Origin: Soonwooa sp032062245
GTDB taxonomy: Bacteria > Bacteroidota > Bacteroidia > Flavobacteriales > Weeksellaceae
Direction: 5' to 3'
DNA length: 64,000 bases
NCBI RefSeq assembly: GCF_032062245.1
Contig: NZ_DAMBQF010000011.1
Coordinates: forward strand, 10,152 to 74,151
The position numbers and the translations under genes are program-made. Below, piece by piece: positions 52,809 through 62,914 of this stretch; the first letter of the stretch is position 1, and each line of letters opens with the position of its first letter. Under the pieces are notes generated by a model. The model did not search any database. It saw nothing but the letters and a program-made list of their open reading frames with translations, and had not been told where the DNA came from.

Positions 52809-55800
52809 TTAAACCATTTCAATCAAACTTCCTCGTTCTGCATCTTTGGTAATGGAAAGCGAAACAGGAATTTTTTCCTTCAGTTCTTCCACATGAGAAA
52901 TGATGCCGACAATTCGATTTTCTTTCTGTAAGTTCATTAATGTCTCGAAAACAATATTCACAGATTCCTGATCTTGGGTTCCGAAACCTTCGTCTATAAA
53001 AAAGAAATTTCGGTCGGCTTTTGCATGACTCTGCACACTTTCAGCCAAAGCCAAGGCAAGCGAAAGCGAAACCTGAAAAGATTGCCCTCCCGACAAAGTT
53101 TTTACACTGCGCGATTTACCGTCGTTTAAGTAATCTATAATTTCGAAATCGTTGCTTTCGTTGACACGCAAACTGAGTTGATTTCTCGTCATTTTGTGAA
53201 AGCGTTCATTGGCGTTGTCGCACAAATTGCCGAGGTAAATGGAAGAAACATATTCTACAAATCCAGAACCTTTGAAGAGATTAATCATTTTGGATAAGTT
53301 TAATGCCCGTTTTTCCAGCGCCTCTTTTTTGTCCAGATGTTCTTTCATTTTTTGCAACTCGCCTTTTTGACGGCTCAATTCGGCTTCTTTTTGAATGACT
53401 ACTCTATTTGCCTCATCTACATTTTTACTTGCTTCGTTGAATTTCGTTTCTGATGCGGAAAACTCTTCTTCGCTGAATGACAAATCTTTCAACTTCTTCT
53501 CTAATTCAGCGATAGATGACTTCAAAATACCATACGCGATATTGAAATTTTTGATTTTTTCATTATTGGCGCTTACATCAGTTGTTTTTGATAAGGTATT
53601 TGAAATAAATTCTTCACTTTCAATTTGATGGTCACTTATTAATTGCAAAATTTGATCTTGAACTGATGTTTTCTCTCCATCCAATCTTTTTACATCATCT
53701 TCCAAAGTGTTTTTCCTTGTTTCGGAAGCCGTTATTTTGGGTAGAATTTCCTTTTTGGAGTTTTCAAGTTCGAGCAAATCTTTTTCTAATTGATTGTTTT
53801 TAGCAAGATTTTGATTGAATAAATCTTGGACTTCCACCAAAGTTTTTTCTTTGAAATCTTGAAGTTTAAGAAGTTGAATTTGAGAACTATTTTGTGCAAT
53901 CTGTCCTTGAATTCGACCAATTTTAATGTCAATATCTTTGGTAGCATCGGTAATTTCCTGAAGTTTTATGTCTGTATCTTTCAGGTCTTCTCTGTTTTTT
54001 TTGATTGCTTTTTGTCGGGTTGAAATTTCCTTTTGATTATTGTTTGATAAATCTCTCGCAGCCATAAAATTGTCTTCGTTTTCAGCATCAAACTGTTTCC
54101 ATATAAAGGTTGCTTTATGTTTATTCAGTTCCTTTTCCGTTTCGCCATATTTTTCTTTGGCAATATTGAACTGCTCCTGATAAAACCTTCGGTCATGAAA
54201 AATCTTGTCCACTTTCTTTTCCAAATCTGCCAATTTTGTTTCATCATTTTCCAGATTTTCAAAATCCGTTTTCAAAGATGCTTTTTCTGCCGTTAAATCT
54301 TCTATTTCGATAATTTTCGGGTGTTCATCGGATCCGCAAAGTGGACACGCTTCGCCATTGTGCAAGTGCTCAGCGTATTTTGAAAGTTGAGTTCGCAAAT
54401 CAAAATTTGATTTGCGAAGATTCATCGTTTCCCGACGTTCCTTTAGTTTATCTTTTTCCGAATCGAAATTTATTTCCACTTTTTTGGGATCAATTTCAAG
54501 AATTTCGAGTTCTCTGTTAAGCCGAAGAATTTCATCTTTGCGCGATTTTCCATCGTTTTTAAGTTTAATCAAATCATCCTGAAAGTTATTTCGTGCGCTG
54601 AACCAGTTGTTTATCACCAGCAAAAGTTCGGCATCCAGAATATTTTTGTTTAATTCATTGATTTCGCTTTCTGTGTTTTCAATGTTTTTTTCTAAATCTA
54701 CTTTCTTTTTAAGTAAATCAGGTTGATTTTCCAGTTTTGCTTTTTTGTCGGACTCTAAATCACTTTCCTCTTTTTCCAATCTTTTAATTTCGATGATTTT
54801 CTGCAAATCAATTTCTTCTTTTCTTTTCGTGGGAAGGTTTTCGAAATCTTCTTTTAATTCATCAATTTTCTTGGTTATTTTTTCCAGTTCTTTGTTTAAA
54901 TTCCCCAAATTTTCCGTTTCCGAAGTCAGCAAAGCATTTTTTCCATCATATTCTTTTTCAGTCCGCTTTCTGTCTTCAAACTTTTGAAAAAATATTTGGT
55001 GGATTTTTTCATATTCGGCAGTTTCTTTTGCGAGTTCATCGATTGCAATTTTTTCTTCGTTCTTAACATCCAATTCGTTTTGCTTTGTTTCAAGATTATT
55101 AAAATCGTCTTTCAAAGTTTTAAGTTTATTAAAATGCTCTGAAATGGGTGTAAAAACATCGCGCAAAGTTTTCAGACTGTCTTTTTCTTTACCTAAATCT
55201 TCTTCTAAAAGATTAATATTTTCCTGACTAATTCCTTCAAAACCTGCCAATGTTCCCATCAATACATCAAGAGCAGATTTGTTCTCATCGTTTAATTTAC
55301 TTGCTTTGTGATAGAGGTCGAATTTTTCGAGTTCGGGATAAATTTCCTTCATCATTTTGGTTCGGTCCGTTGCGCCCAATTCTATAAATTCTTTAAACTG
55401 ACCTTGCGGAATAATGATGGTTCTTTTGAAATTCGTATAACTTAAATTGATGATTCTGGCAGCGTCGGTATGAGCCAAAGGAATGAAATTACCATCTATT
55501 TTTTCATAAAAAGTGGGGGTTTGGGTTTTTACATCGTCAAATTTTTTGCTGTTTCTTCTAAAATCTCTGATAATTCTAAAAATTCTGTTTTCAAAATTGA
55601 TGAAATCAAATTCAATAAAAGATTTCGATGATTTCAGGTTCATCATATTGTAGGCTCTATTATCTCTTTTGTTCATGCGTTCGGTTTCGCCATAAAGTGC
55701 AAAAGTAATCGCTTCTAAAATCGACGATTTTCCAGAGCCAACAGAGCCAAAAACACCGAAAAGCCCTGCATCTGTGAGTGATGTGAAATCGATAGTCTGC

Positions 55801-55850
55801 TTTTCCTGATAAGAATACAGACCTTCTATGGTTAATTTTAATGGAATCAT
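52809..55850 (-). CDS. sbcC: exonuclease subunit SbcC (SMC-like ATPase)
   Basis: A 1013-residue Rad50-like ATPase. Walker A is FGSVGSGKSSILEA (~32-44), a zinc-hook CPLCGSDEHPK sits in the middle of a very long coiled coil (~500), and the ABC signature is LSGGQSFQVSLS (~917). Walker B is FFFIDEGFGTQD (~946-957). With SbcD it forms a complex that cuts hairpins and processes double-strand ends. It starts 2 bp after sbcD ends. Being inside an integrated island next to defence genes is unusual for SbcCD. Confidence 0.93.
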   Translation of the reverse strand: MIPLKLTIEGLYSYQEKQTIDFTSLTDAGLFGVFGSVGSGKSSILEAITFALYGETERMNKRDNRAYNMMNLKSSKSFIEFDFINFENRIFRIIRDFRRNSKKFDDVKTQTPTFYEKIDGNFIPLAHTDAARIINLSYTNFKRTIIIPQGQFKEFIELGATDRTKMMKEIYPELEKFDLYHKASKLNDENKSALDVLMGTLAGFEGISQENINLLEEDLGKEKDSLKTLRDVFTPISEHFNKLKTLKDDFNNLETKQNELDVKNEEKIAIDELAKETAEYEKIHQIFFQKFEDRKRTEKEYDGKNALLTSETENLGNLNKELEKITKKIDELKEDFENLPTKRKEEIDLQKIIEIKRLEKEESDLESDKKAKLENQPDLLKKKVDLEKNIENTESEINELNKNILDAELLLVINNWFSARNNFQDDLIKLKNDGKSRKDEILRLNRELEILEIDPKKVEINFDSEKDKLKERRETMNLRKSNFDLRTQLSKYAEHLHNGEACPLCGSDEHPKIIEIEDLTAEKASLKTDFENLENDETKLADLEKKVDKIFHDRRFYQEQFNIAKEKYGETEKELNKHKATFIWKQFDAENEDNFMAARDLSNNNQKEISTRQKAIKKNREDLKDTDIKLQEITDATKDIDIKIGRIQGQIAQNSSQIQLLKLQDFKEKTLVEVQDLFNQNLAKNNQLEKDLLELENSKKEILPKITASETRKNTLEDDVKRLDGEKTSVQDQILQLISDHQIESEEFISNTLSKTTDVSANNEKIKNFNIAYGILKSSIAELEKKLKDLSFSEEEFSASETKFNEASKNVDEANRVVIQKEAELSRQKGELQKMKEHLDKKEALEKRALNLSKMINLFKGSGFVEYVSSIYLGNLCDNANERFHKMTRNQLSLRVNESNDFEIIDYLNDGKSRSVKTLSGGQSFQVSLSLALALAESVQSHAKADRNFFFIDEGFGTQDQESVNIVFETLMNLQKENRIVGIISHVEELKEKIPVSLSITKDAERGSLIEMV

Positions 55851-55852
55851 AA

Positions 55853-57061
55853 TTAGTTTTTTTGGATTTCCTTGAACAGTTCTATGATTTCTTCGTTCGG
55901 TTCCTGTCCTGCATTTTTTGATTTGAAATAATCGGAAAAAAGTTCCATGATATCCGCAGTGACATCAATAGATTTCGATGCAGAATTTTGCGACATACTT
56001 TGTGTCTTAACCTTAGGAATTAAATGAACGATACCGTTATGCGCCTGAAAAATGCGTTTATTATCGTCTGCTTTCAAATAAGTATCGCTTTCCATTGTAA
56101 GTTCAACCAAGCAATTTGGATTTTCGCGCAACCATTGTTCAGCTTCATCAATTACAGAAAAAGTTTTGCGAAACAATCGCTTTCCATTTTTGAGTTCCAT
56201 GTTTTTAAAACTCACTTTTTCATTGGGAAATGCTTCTATAATAGTGACTACTTTTTGTTGTCCACATTCGCTAAAACTGTATGCCAAAGGCGATGACGAG
56301 TATATGACAGGACAATTTTCCGTTCCTATATTTTGATGACCGTGAAGATGTCCCAAAGCAACATACTGAATTTGCGGCGGAATTGCATCCGAGAAAATCA
56401 AATCTGCATTTCCTATTTTGATTGGTTTTTCACCTTCGGGTTCTTCCAAAAGAACAGCACCTCGCTTGTTCATATAGAGATGTGTCATAAGTATATTCAC
56501 ACCATTTTCATCACAGTATTTTTCTGCGGTCTTTTTCCAACTGTTTTTCAAAGACAGATTCAGTTCATCTTCTTTATTCTCGCCAAAATATTCTTTCAAT
56601 CTCACTTCGTTGGCAAATGCGGTATGAATAATTCTGATTGGAAAGTCATGCTCTTCGAGTTCCAGTTCCAGAAAACCTTCATCGGATTTCGAAATTCTGA
56701 AATCTTCCAAAATCAAAGGAGCGACAACTGCTTTAGGCTGCCCAATCAAGATAATTCCACACTCCCTTGCCAAAGGATCCGGTGCGTCAATCAACGACGG
56801 AGAATCGTGATTTCCCGCAATGGCGATTACAGGACGCTTTCCGTTTTTGGAAAGGCGTTTCAATGTTTTATAGAACAAATCTACTGCTTCTGTCGGTGGA
56901 TGAAAAGTATCGAAAAGGTCTCCTGCAATCAGCACCAAATCCACATTTTCCGATTCGGCAATTTCCACGATTTCATTCATTAAGTCGATCTGTTCCTCAA
57001 TTCGGGAAAACCGGTCTAATTTTTTTCCGAGATGCCAATCGGCGGTGTGGAGAATTTTCAT
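55853..57061 (-). CDS. sbcD: exonuclease subunit SbcD (Mre11-like nuclease)
   Basis: A 402-residue metallo-phosphoesterase. Metal-binding motifs are in order: HTADWHLGKKLDR (~5), LIAGDLFDTFHPP (~45), IAIAGNHDSPSL (~80), ILMTHLYMNKRG (~190), and ALGHLHGHQNIG (~236). A C-terminal capping and SbcC-binding part ends near IIELFKEIQKN. All five phosphodiesterase motifs are intact. The 35-bp gap to the metallopeptidase upstream and the 2-bp gap to sbcC show one transcript. Confidence 0.93.
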   Translation of the reverse strand: MKILHTADWHLGKKLDRFSRIEEQIDLMNEIVEIAESENVDLVLIAGDLFDTFHPPTEAVDLFYKTLKRLSKNGKRPVIAIAGNHDSPSLIDAPDPLARECGIILIGQPKAVVAPLILEDFRISKSDEGFLELELEEHDFPIRIIHTAFANEVRLKEYFGENKEDELNLSLKNSWKKTAEKYCDENGVNILMTHLYMNKRGAVLLEEPEGEKPIKIGNADLIFSDAIPPQIQYVALGHLHGHQNIGTENCPVIYSSSPLAYSFSECGQQKVVTIIEAFPNEKVSFKNMELKNGKRLFRKTFSVIDEAEQWLRENPNCLVELTMESDTYLKADDNKRIFQAHNGIVHLIPKVKTQSMSQNSASKSIDVTADIMELFSDYFKSKNAGQEPNEEIIELFKEIQKN

Positions 57062-57096
57062 TTTTTATTTTAGTTTTTAAAGGTGTTTTTTTGAAA

Positions 57097-57801
57097 TCAA
57101 GCCAAAATCATCTCCAGTCTCTCTTTCCATCCCTCCCAATCAGGCAATATTTTAGATTGCAAATCGTAAAAATCACGGGTGTGATTGTGATGTACCAAAT
57201 GACAAAGTTCGTGTACCATCACATATTCAATACAGGCTTTTGGTGCTTTAATCATTTCCGGATTAAGAGTTATTTTTCCGTTCCTTGTGCAACTTCCCCA
57301 ACGCTTTTCCATCCATCTTACTACAATTTCCGGTTTGATTATTTCATATTTACTGAATAACGGCAGTTTATTTTCTAAGACGATGTCAAATAAAGATATG
57401 GCTTTCTCACGATACCAGTTTTTAACTATTTTTTCAACAGTTTCTGAACTCGTTTTCGGTGTGTACACCATCATTTTTCCACGATAAAGTTTTACAGCAA
57501 CTACATCTGCTTTTTCAATTTTTAAGAGATATTGCCTTCCAAGGTATAAGTGTGTTTCACCATTTTTATAGATTCTTGCTGGAATGCCTGGCTGAAAACT
57601 TTCATATTTTTTCTGCTGTTTCAGTATCCATTTTGCCTTTGACTTGACTTTTTCAACAACTTCTTCTTTTTTCGTTTCCAAAGGAGCAATAACTTTTACT
57701 GACGCATCAGGATACACCTTTATACCCAAAGTTTTTCTATCAGCAAACTCCAGATTAAAGTTTATTTCAATTTTACCATAATCCACCGTCATCACCTTCA
57801 T
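57097..57801 (-). CDS. YgjP/DUF45-family metallopeptidase
   Basis: A 234-residue zinc peptidase-like protein. The N-terminal half is beta-rich (VDYGKIEINFNLEFADRKTL), and the C-terminal half has the signature RWGSCTRNGKITLNPEMIKA plus the zinc motif HELCHLVHHNHTRDFYDLQS, with HExxH at ~193 and a third ligand downstream. YgjP-like genes often sit beside type I restriction hsdR genes. Here it starts 5 bp after hsdR ends, so it is surely co-expressed. Its substrate is unknown; regulated proteolysis of HsdR is an attractive but unproven idea. Confidence 0.88.
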   Translation of the reverse strand: MKVMTVDYGKIEINFNLEFADRKTLGIKVYPDASVKVIAPLETKKEEVVEKVKSKAKWILKQQKKYESFQPGIPARIYKNGETHLYLGRQYLLKIEKADVVAVKLYRGKMMVYTPKTSSETVEKIVKNWYREKAISLFDIVLENKLPLFSKYEIIKPEIVVRWMEKRWGSCTRNGKITLNPEMIKAPKACIEYVMVHELCHLVHHNHTRDFYDLQSKILPDWEGWKERLEMILA

Positions 57802-57806
57802 TTCCT

Positions 57807-60800
57807 TTATTTGTATCTGTTTTTAGCGATTTTGATTACTTCTTCTATGATTTCATCCATCTTATCAAAAGGAATTGAAAGATCGTACCTTTGTTGGGAT
57901 TCGAAAAGAAAATCATCCAATTTGATTTTTAATTCATTCTCCAGTTCGGTATTGGTCTGCCAGTCTACGATTAATGCGTCATCTTCGTATATAACTTCTT
58001 TAATTTCTGCTTCAAGTTCTACTGCCAAATCTGCTTCAACGTCCTTATGATTTTCCAAATTTTCAAAAACTTCTTTGGCAACCACATCCAACACATTATA
58101 ATACGCGGTTGCAACAGGCTTATGTTCCAGAACCTCAGGAATTCCTAACTGTTTGCCGCTTAAAAACTGATTTTCATAGTCTTTTACTTTATTCAGATAT
58201 TCTGCTTCGTCAATACGGTGCTGACGGTAATCTTCAATTGCCTGCTTAATAAGTTCGGAGAGTTTTTTATAGAACACAGAATCATCATTCATTTTCACAT
58301 TGATTGCACTAATTGTTCGGGAAGCAATATGGTCCGCTTTTGCTGCTTTACCTGTAATTTTCTCAACTTCCGTTTCGCGCTCTTCTTTATCAAAAATATT
58401 AACCAACTGGGTGATTTTCAAAACATCGCCTTCCGTTGTTATATGCTTGTCAATAAGTTTCTGCACCTGTGGTTCGTATTCTCTATAGTCGATATCATCA
58501 TAATATCTTCTGGTAACATCAACTCTTAATCTCAAGAAGAAATGAGCGTCTTTTTTGTAACGGTCTATTAGTTTTTCATTAGATACATCGTTGAATTCCA
58601 CTGTGGACATCGCCATTTTGAACAAACGAACAAAGAAGGACAACTTTTCATAAAAACTGTGGCGAATGCTTTCATCACCCAATAATGTAGAATAGGCTTC
58701 TACATCGTATTTGTTTTTAATGGTCTTAAATAAATCCCATAAGTCTGAATGTGCCTGAGGAAGTTTTGCAATTTCTTTCTGAATATTGATCAGTGTCCCC
58801 TCAAGTTCTTCTTCATCAAACCCCTCCAAACCACTGTAGGTATTTAAAGCACTGTCCAGGTTTTCAAGATTTCCAAAATAATCAATGATATACCCGTAAT
58901 CTTTTCCGGGAGCCACACGATTTACTCTTGCAATTGCCTGTAATAGAGTGTGCTCTTTTAGACCTCTGGTTAGATACAGAACCTGAGCCACTGGTGCATC
59001 AAAACCCGTCAACAATTTATCCACTACAATAATGATTTCCGGAGTTTCTTTCTTTTTAAATGAATTAATTATGGCTTTTTCATATTTCTGAGATGTTCCA
59101 TATTTATCCATCATAGATTTGTAGAACTTTTTCACCACCTCTTCCTTTTCCTCGTAGGCGTCTTCATTTCCTTCTCGTGTATCATCAGGAGAAATCAAAA
59201 CTTCGCAGGAAACTTTTCCTATTTCCTTTAAGTATTCTCGGTATCTTATTGCGCTGGTCTTATTGGGTGCAACCAACATCCCTTTAAAACCTGTATTCTG
59301 AAAATTAGAAACAAAATGGTCCGAAATATCCCAGGCACGAGCATAAATTACCTGATCAGCCTTATTCAACTGGCTTGTGGTGCTGTATTTCTTTTTCAAT
59401 TTTGCCTTACCGTAAGGTGTTAAAGGTTCGGAAACTTTATCAAAGAAAGTATCCAGCGGTTTTTCGTTGACTTCAATCAAATTATGACGTCCTTCATAAA
59501 GAATAGGGACTACCGCCTTATCTGCCACCGCATCCATTATGGTGTACGGATCACCGATGATTCCACCAAATTTACTTGCAGTGCTTTTCTCCTTTTTCAT
59601 TAAAGGTGTTCCGGTAAAGGCAATAAAGCAGGCATTCGGAAATGTCTTTTGCATTTTTACATTGAAAGTTCCATACTGACTTCTGTGACCTTCGTCTATC
59701 AGTACGAAAATTTCAGAAGATGGAAATCCCTCCTTCTGCTGGCGAACTGCCGCTTCAAACTTGTTGATAATCGTCGTAATGACCGCATCAGAAGGATCTT
59801 TTATTAATTCTACCAAATGTTTTCCTGTTTGAGCATTTTCAACCGGAACCTGGCATTTTTGGAATGTTTTGGTAATCTGATCATCCAAATCAATACGGTC
59901 TGTAACCAAAATAATCTTGTGATTTTTTACTGATTTTAAAGACGCTATCAACTGTGCCAACATTACCATTGTAAGCGATTTTCCGCTTCCCTGAGTGTGC
60001 CATATTACACCGCCCGTCCTTTTTCCGGAAGCGTCCTGCACACTGATTTTTTTCAAAGTTTCTTTAATAGCGAAAAATTGTTGGTAGCGGCTGATTTTCT
60101 TAATACCGTCATCATACACAATGAAATTAAAAATAAGGTCTAAAAGACGGTTTTTCTGACATAAACTGAACAATAACTTGTCCTGTTCCGTTACCAAAAT
60201 ATCTTCCTGCTCTAGGTTGTTAAAGTGTTGCAGAACGCTGAAATATCTTTGTTTAAAAATTTGTGTTCTTTCGTCTTCAGGAAGTGGACTGTTCTTAAGT
60301 AACTTCAAAGCATCAGCATAAGCCACACCCTGATCTTTTGTTCGGAAAATTTCTTTCCAGACATTCCAGAATTCTTTGGAACTTCCTGTAGTTGCGTAAC
60401 TTGCTTCGGTTACCGCCAATGACATTAGCACATTGGAATAAAGGTATAAATCGCGAATACCGTCTTCCTGCTGATTGCGCATATGCTGGGAAACTGCCTC
60501 TTCCAAAGGTTTTTTAATTGCCGGTGATTTACATTCAATCACCACCATTGGAATACCATTCACAAACAGGACAATATCCGGACGATAATGGTCATTTCTG
60601 CCGGAACGCAACACGGAATATTCTTCGGTAATGTGGTAGGCATTATTTTCGGGGTTCTTCCAGTCAATATACTTAAAGGAAAAGCTTTTTTTGTCGCCCA
60701 AAACATTTTGCTCCAAACTTTTCCCTAATGTGATTAAATCATAAAATGCTTCATTGGCACTGATATATCCATCCTGAATAGGCAAATCCCTTAATTCGTT

Positions 60801-61034
60801 TATGGCTAAAGATATATTGGCATCTGAAAATTCAAAAGTCTTTTCCTTATACTCAATACTGTTGATTTTTTGCAACTGATCACGCAGAATAGGTTCCAGC
60901 AATACATTGCCGGTTCTTTCGCCACGCAAAACCATTGCTTCATCCGGCGAAATGTAAGTATATCCCATTTTCATCAGCAACTGCAAAGCGGGAATTTGGC
61001 TAATATGATCTTCAATGTATGACGGTGTGGACAT
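57807..61034 (-). CDS. hsdR: type I restriction endonuclease subunit HsdR
   Basis: A 1075-residue HsdR, the motor and nuclease of a type I restriction system. The N-terminal PD-(D/E)xK nuclease is visible as YRPDIVLFVNGIPMVVIECK (~150-170, catalytic Asp, Glu and Lys). The SF2 helicase follows: Walker A HTQGSGKSLTMVML (~343), the DExx box as VLIDEGHRSQYG (~443), motif III FTGTPLM, and motif VI region LLQAIARVNRVAPGK. The C-terminal helical HsdM-binding part ends KNRYK. Catalytic residues are intact. It lies in the order hsdS-X-Y-hsdR-ygjP-like on the minus strand. Confidence 0.95.
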   Translation of the reverse strand: MSTPSYIEDHISQIPALQLLMKMGYTYISPDEAMVLRGERTGNVLLEPILRDQLQKINSIEYKEKTFEFSDANISLAINELRDLPIQDGYISANEAFYDLITLGKSLEQNVLGDKKSFSFKYIDWKNPENNAYHITEEYSVLRSGRNDHYRPDIVLFVNGIPMVVIECKSPAIKKPLEEAVSQHMRNQQEDGIRDLYLYSNVLMSLAVTEASYATTGSSKEFWNVWKEIFRTKDQGVAYADALKLLKNSPLPEDERTQIFKQRYFSVLQHFNNLEQEDILVTEQDKLLFSLCQKNRLLDLIFNFIVYDDGIKKISRYQQFFAIKETLKKISVQDASGKRTGGVIWHTQGSGKSLTMVMLAQLIASLKSVKNHKIILVTDRIDLDDQITKTFQKCQVPVENAQTGKHLVELIKDPSDAVITTIINKFEAAVRQQKEGFPSSEIFVLIDEGHRSQYGTFNVKMQKTFPNACFIAFTGTPLMKKEKSTASKFGGIIGDPYTIMDAVADKAVVPILYEGRHNLIEVNEKPLDTFFDKVSEPLTPYGKAKLKKKYSTTSQLNKADQVIYARAWDISDHFVSNFQNTGFKGMLVAPNKTSAIRYREYLKEIGKVSCEVLISPDDTREGNEDAYEEKEEVVKKFYKSMMDKYGTSQKYEKAIINSFKKKETPEIIIVVDKLLTGFDAPVAQVLYLTRGLKEHTLLQAIARVNRVAPGKDYGYIIDYFGNLENLDSALNTYSGLEGFDEEELEGTLINIQKEIAKLPQAHSDLWDLFKTIKNKYDVEAYSTLLGDESIRHSFYEKLSFFVRLFKMAMSTVEFNDVSNEKLIDRYKKDAHFFLRLRVDVTRRYYDDIDYREYEPQVQKLIDKHITTEGDVLKITQLVNIFDKEERETEVEKITGKAAKADHIASRTISAINVKMNDDSVFYKKLSELIKQAIEDYRQHRIDEAEYLNKVKDYENQFLSGKQLGIPEVLEHKPVATAYYNVLDVVAKEVFENLENHKDVEADLAVELEAEIKEVIYEDDALIVDWQTNTELENELKIKLDDFLFESQQRYDLSIPFDKMDEIIEEVIKIAKNRYK

Positions 61035-61187
61035 CTTTATTATTTTATCTATTTACTATTTTGTCGTTTAACAATTGCTCTAAGAGAAGTCTAACAAAAC
61101 TCTAGCACATTTCAATTAATATATTTATAATTTAGCAGAGCAATAATCCCTTATAAAACAACACGTTACATTACTTCCTCTAATAAA

Positions 61188-61236
61188 TTCTCTCTTAAAC
61201 TCTCTTAAACTCTCTCTTAAGATCTCTCTTAAAATT
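61188..61236. repeat. degenerate TTAAGAGAG repeats after the AlbA_2 gene
   Basis: Between the stop of the AlbA_2 gene and hsdR, the sequence TCTCTCTTAA recurs four times with 10-12-bp spacing. In the AlbA_2 frame it would read as LREILRESLREF after the stop. Confidence 0.55.
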
Positions 61237-62897
61237 TACTTTTTAAGAGACCATTTCGGATTACCAAAAGTTCCTTTGTTTTCAATAATTTCTTTAATCC
61301 TCAGCTCTGACAACAAGTTCCCAATCTTATTCTTCTTCTGTTGTTCCTCCATCCATTCTGGTAATTTGTTCCACAACAATGCATCCACATCACTCCTTGT
61401 CAGTTCCTTGTGCTCCTTTATTGATTTAACAATTAAATCCAAATAATACTTCTTATCAAACCCTTTATTCTTAGAATATTCTGCTTTCTGACCGGTATTT
61501 TGCGCTACCTTCAGACCGATAAAATAGTTCGGTTTTCTGCCTTCTATCAATTTTTTGCTTTTCAGGTGTTTTTCTTCAAAGGCGGTTAAAGGATTTTTTT
61601 TCTGCACTTTATCCAGCATCATAATTTCTTCCAGGGACAGGTCTTTGTTCTGTGCCAATAAACGCGCATAATCCATATCCAGAATTTTTCCGGAAATGGA
61701 CATTTTTACTTTCTCTTCCGATAGATCATAATCGGGCATCGGGAAATATCTTGCACGCTGGAAGTTGAAAATTTTCTTTATTCCGCCGCCGGCTGTATCC
61801 ACCATTTTCAGGTTGAACATTGCTGTAGCCAAAAATTTATTTCGGTAGAATTCTTCCGGTGCATCCTCAATTACTACTTTTTCCACACTTCCGGGAATGA
61901 AAGTGCCGTGATTGGTAAACACCAACTGATCTTCCATTTCTATCACATTAATTCTGGCTCCTTTGGTGTAATCCTGGTGCGCAATACAGTTGTTTATGGC
62001 TTCACGAATTGAGAAAGGTTCGTATTTTGCCACTTCATCCGGAAAGATCGTTCCTTCCTTCATATAGCGGTATTTGATATTTCTAATCTTCGCAAAAACC
62101 TTTTCTACAGAAAGAATCAACGGTAAGCCGAAAATCTCATAATCAATATCGTTATTGTTTTCATCCACCAGTTTCCAGCGGATTTTTACTTCGGCAGGAT
62201 TCAGAAAATGTTCGGATTCGTCTTTGCCTAAAAGAATGAGTGCCGTTCTTGTAATTTTATCCTTAATGGTAACCTTGGCCTTGTTCAGGAATTTGACGTC
62301 ATCCCAAGTGTCCACTTCTGCTGCTTTCTCCGGGAATTTACTTTTGTAGTTTTTTCTTGCCAGATCAATAGCGTCCTGGTCCAAATCTTCAAAAGCAGCA
62401 TCAGGAATAATTGCAACGCTCCAGTCTTCTGTGGTTGCCTGTGCACGGATTCTTTCAATTTTCTCCAAATTAAGAGGCACCAGTTCTTCACCATCTCTTG
62501 CATAATAATGACCGTCAAAACTTACCGGAATTCCTTTGGGTGCAGCAGGAATTTTGAACATTACCACACGACCTTCCGGTTCCGGAAGTTCATAGATTTC
62601 TATAAAAGATATGCGGTTAGTGGTTTTATTGGCCAATTCGCCTTTCAGACTGTCCAGGTCTTTTCTTTTGGGGCGGAATTGTGAACCGACAATGGTGTGC
62701 TTTTTATCTTCTACACCGAAAATAAGCCAGGCATTGGGTTTGCCACAAAGATTGGCTTCGTTGCTTAATGCCGAAAAATATTTCCCAAGTTTGGTAAAAT
62801 CGTAGGTGTTTTTGGCTTCCTTAAATTCTACCACTTCATTTTCCGAAGAAAGACTGCGAAGATTGTTTAAAGTAACCTGTAGTTGTTTTGGTGTCAT
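61236..62897 (-). CDS. AlbA_2/HATPase_c_4 DNA-binding protein within the type I locus
   Basis: A 553-residue protein of the 'putative transcriptional regulator' family. An N-terminal AlbA_2 domain (ENEVVEFKEAKNTYDFTKLG and NAWLIFGVEDKKHT, residues ~20-120) is followed by a GHKL-type ATP-binding part (EPFSIREAINNCIAHQDYTK, then DTAGGGIKKIFNFQRAR) and a C-terminal winged-helix-like region ending FGNPKWSLKK. Such proteins are frequent passengers of type I RM loci, and their role there is not established. I prefer ATG 62897; the frame extends upstream only through a TTG at 62930 that overlaps the previous gene. Confidence 0.85.
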   Translation of the reverse strand: MTPKQLQVTLNNLRSLSSENEVVEFKEAKNTYDFTKLGKYFSALSNEANLCGKPNAWLIFGVEDKKHTIVGSQFRPKRKDLDSLKGELANKTTNRISFIEIYELPEPEGRVVMFKIPAAPKGIPVSFDGHYYARDGEELVPLNLEKIERIRAQATTEDWSVAIIPDAAFEDLDQDAIDLARKNYKSKFPEKAAEVDTWDDVKFLNKAKVTIKDKITRTALILLGKDESEHFLNPAEVKIRWKLVDENNNDIDYEIFGLPLILSVEKVFAKIRNIKYRYMKEGTIFPDEVAKYEPFSIREAINNCIAHQDYTKGARINVIEMEDQLVFTNHGTFIPGSVEKVVIEDAPEEFYRNKFLATAMFNLKMVDTAGGGIKKIFNFQRARYFPMPDYDLSEEKVKMSISGKILDMDYARLLAQNKDLSLEEIMMLDKVQKKNPLTAFEEKHLKSKKLIEGRKPNYFIGLKVAQNTGQKAEYSKNKGFDKKYYLDLIVKSIKEHKELTRSDVDALLWNKLPEWMEEQQKKNKIGNLLSELRIKEIIENKGTFGNPKWSLKK

Positions 62898-62914
62898 AGT
62901 TTTGAAATAGGAGT

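Noticed and set aside
52809..57061. SbcCD as a Gabija, Wadjet or other named multi-gene system
   Set aside because: Walker, zinc-hook and Mre11 motifs are those of ordinary SbcCD; no Wadjet JetD or Gabija helicase pair is present.
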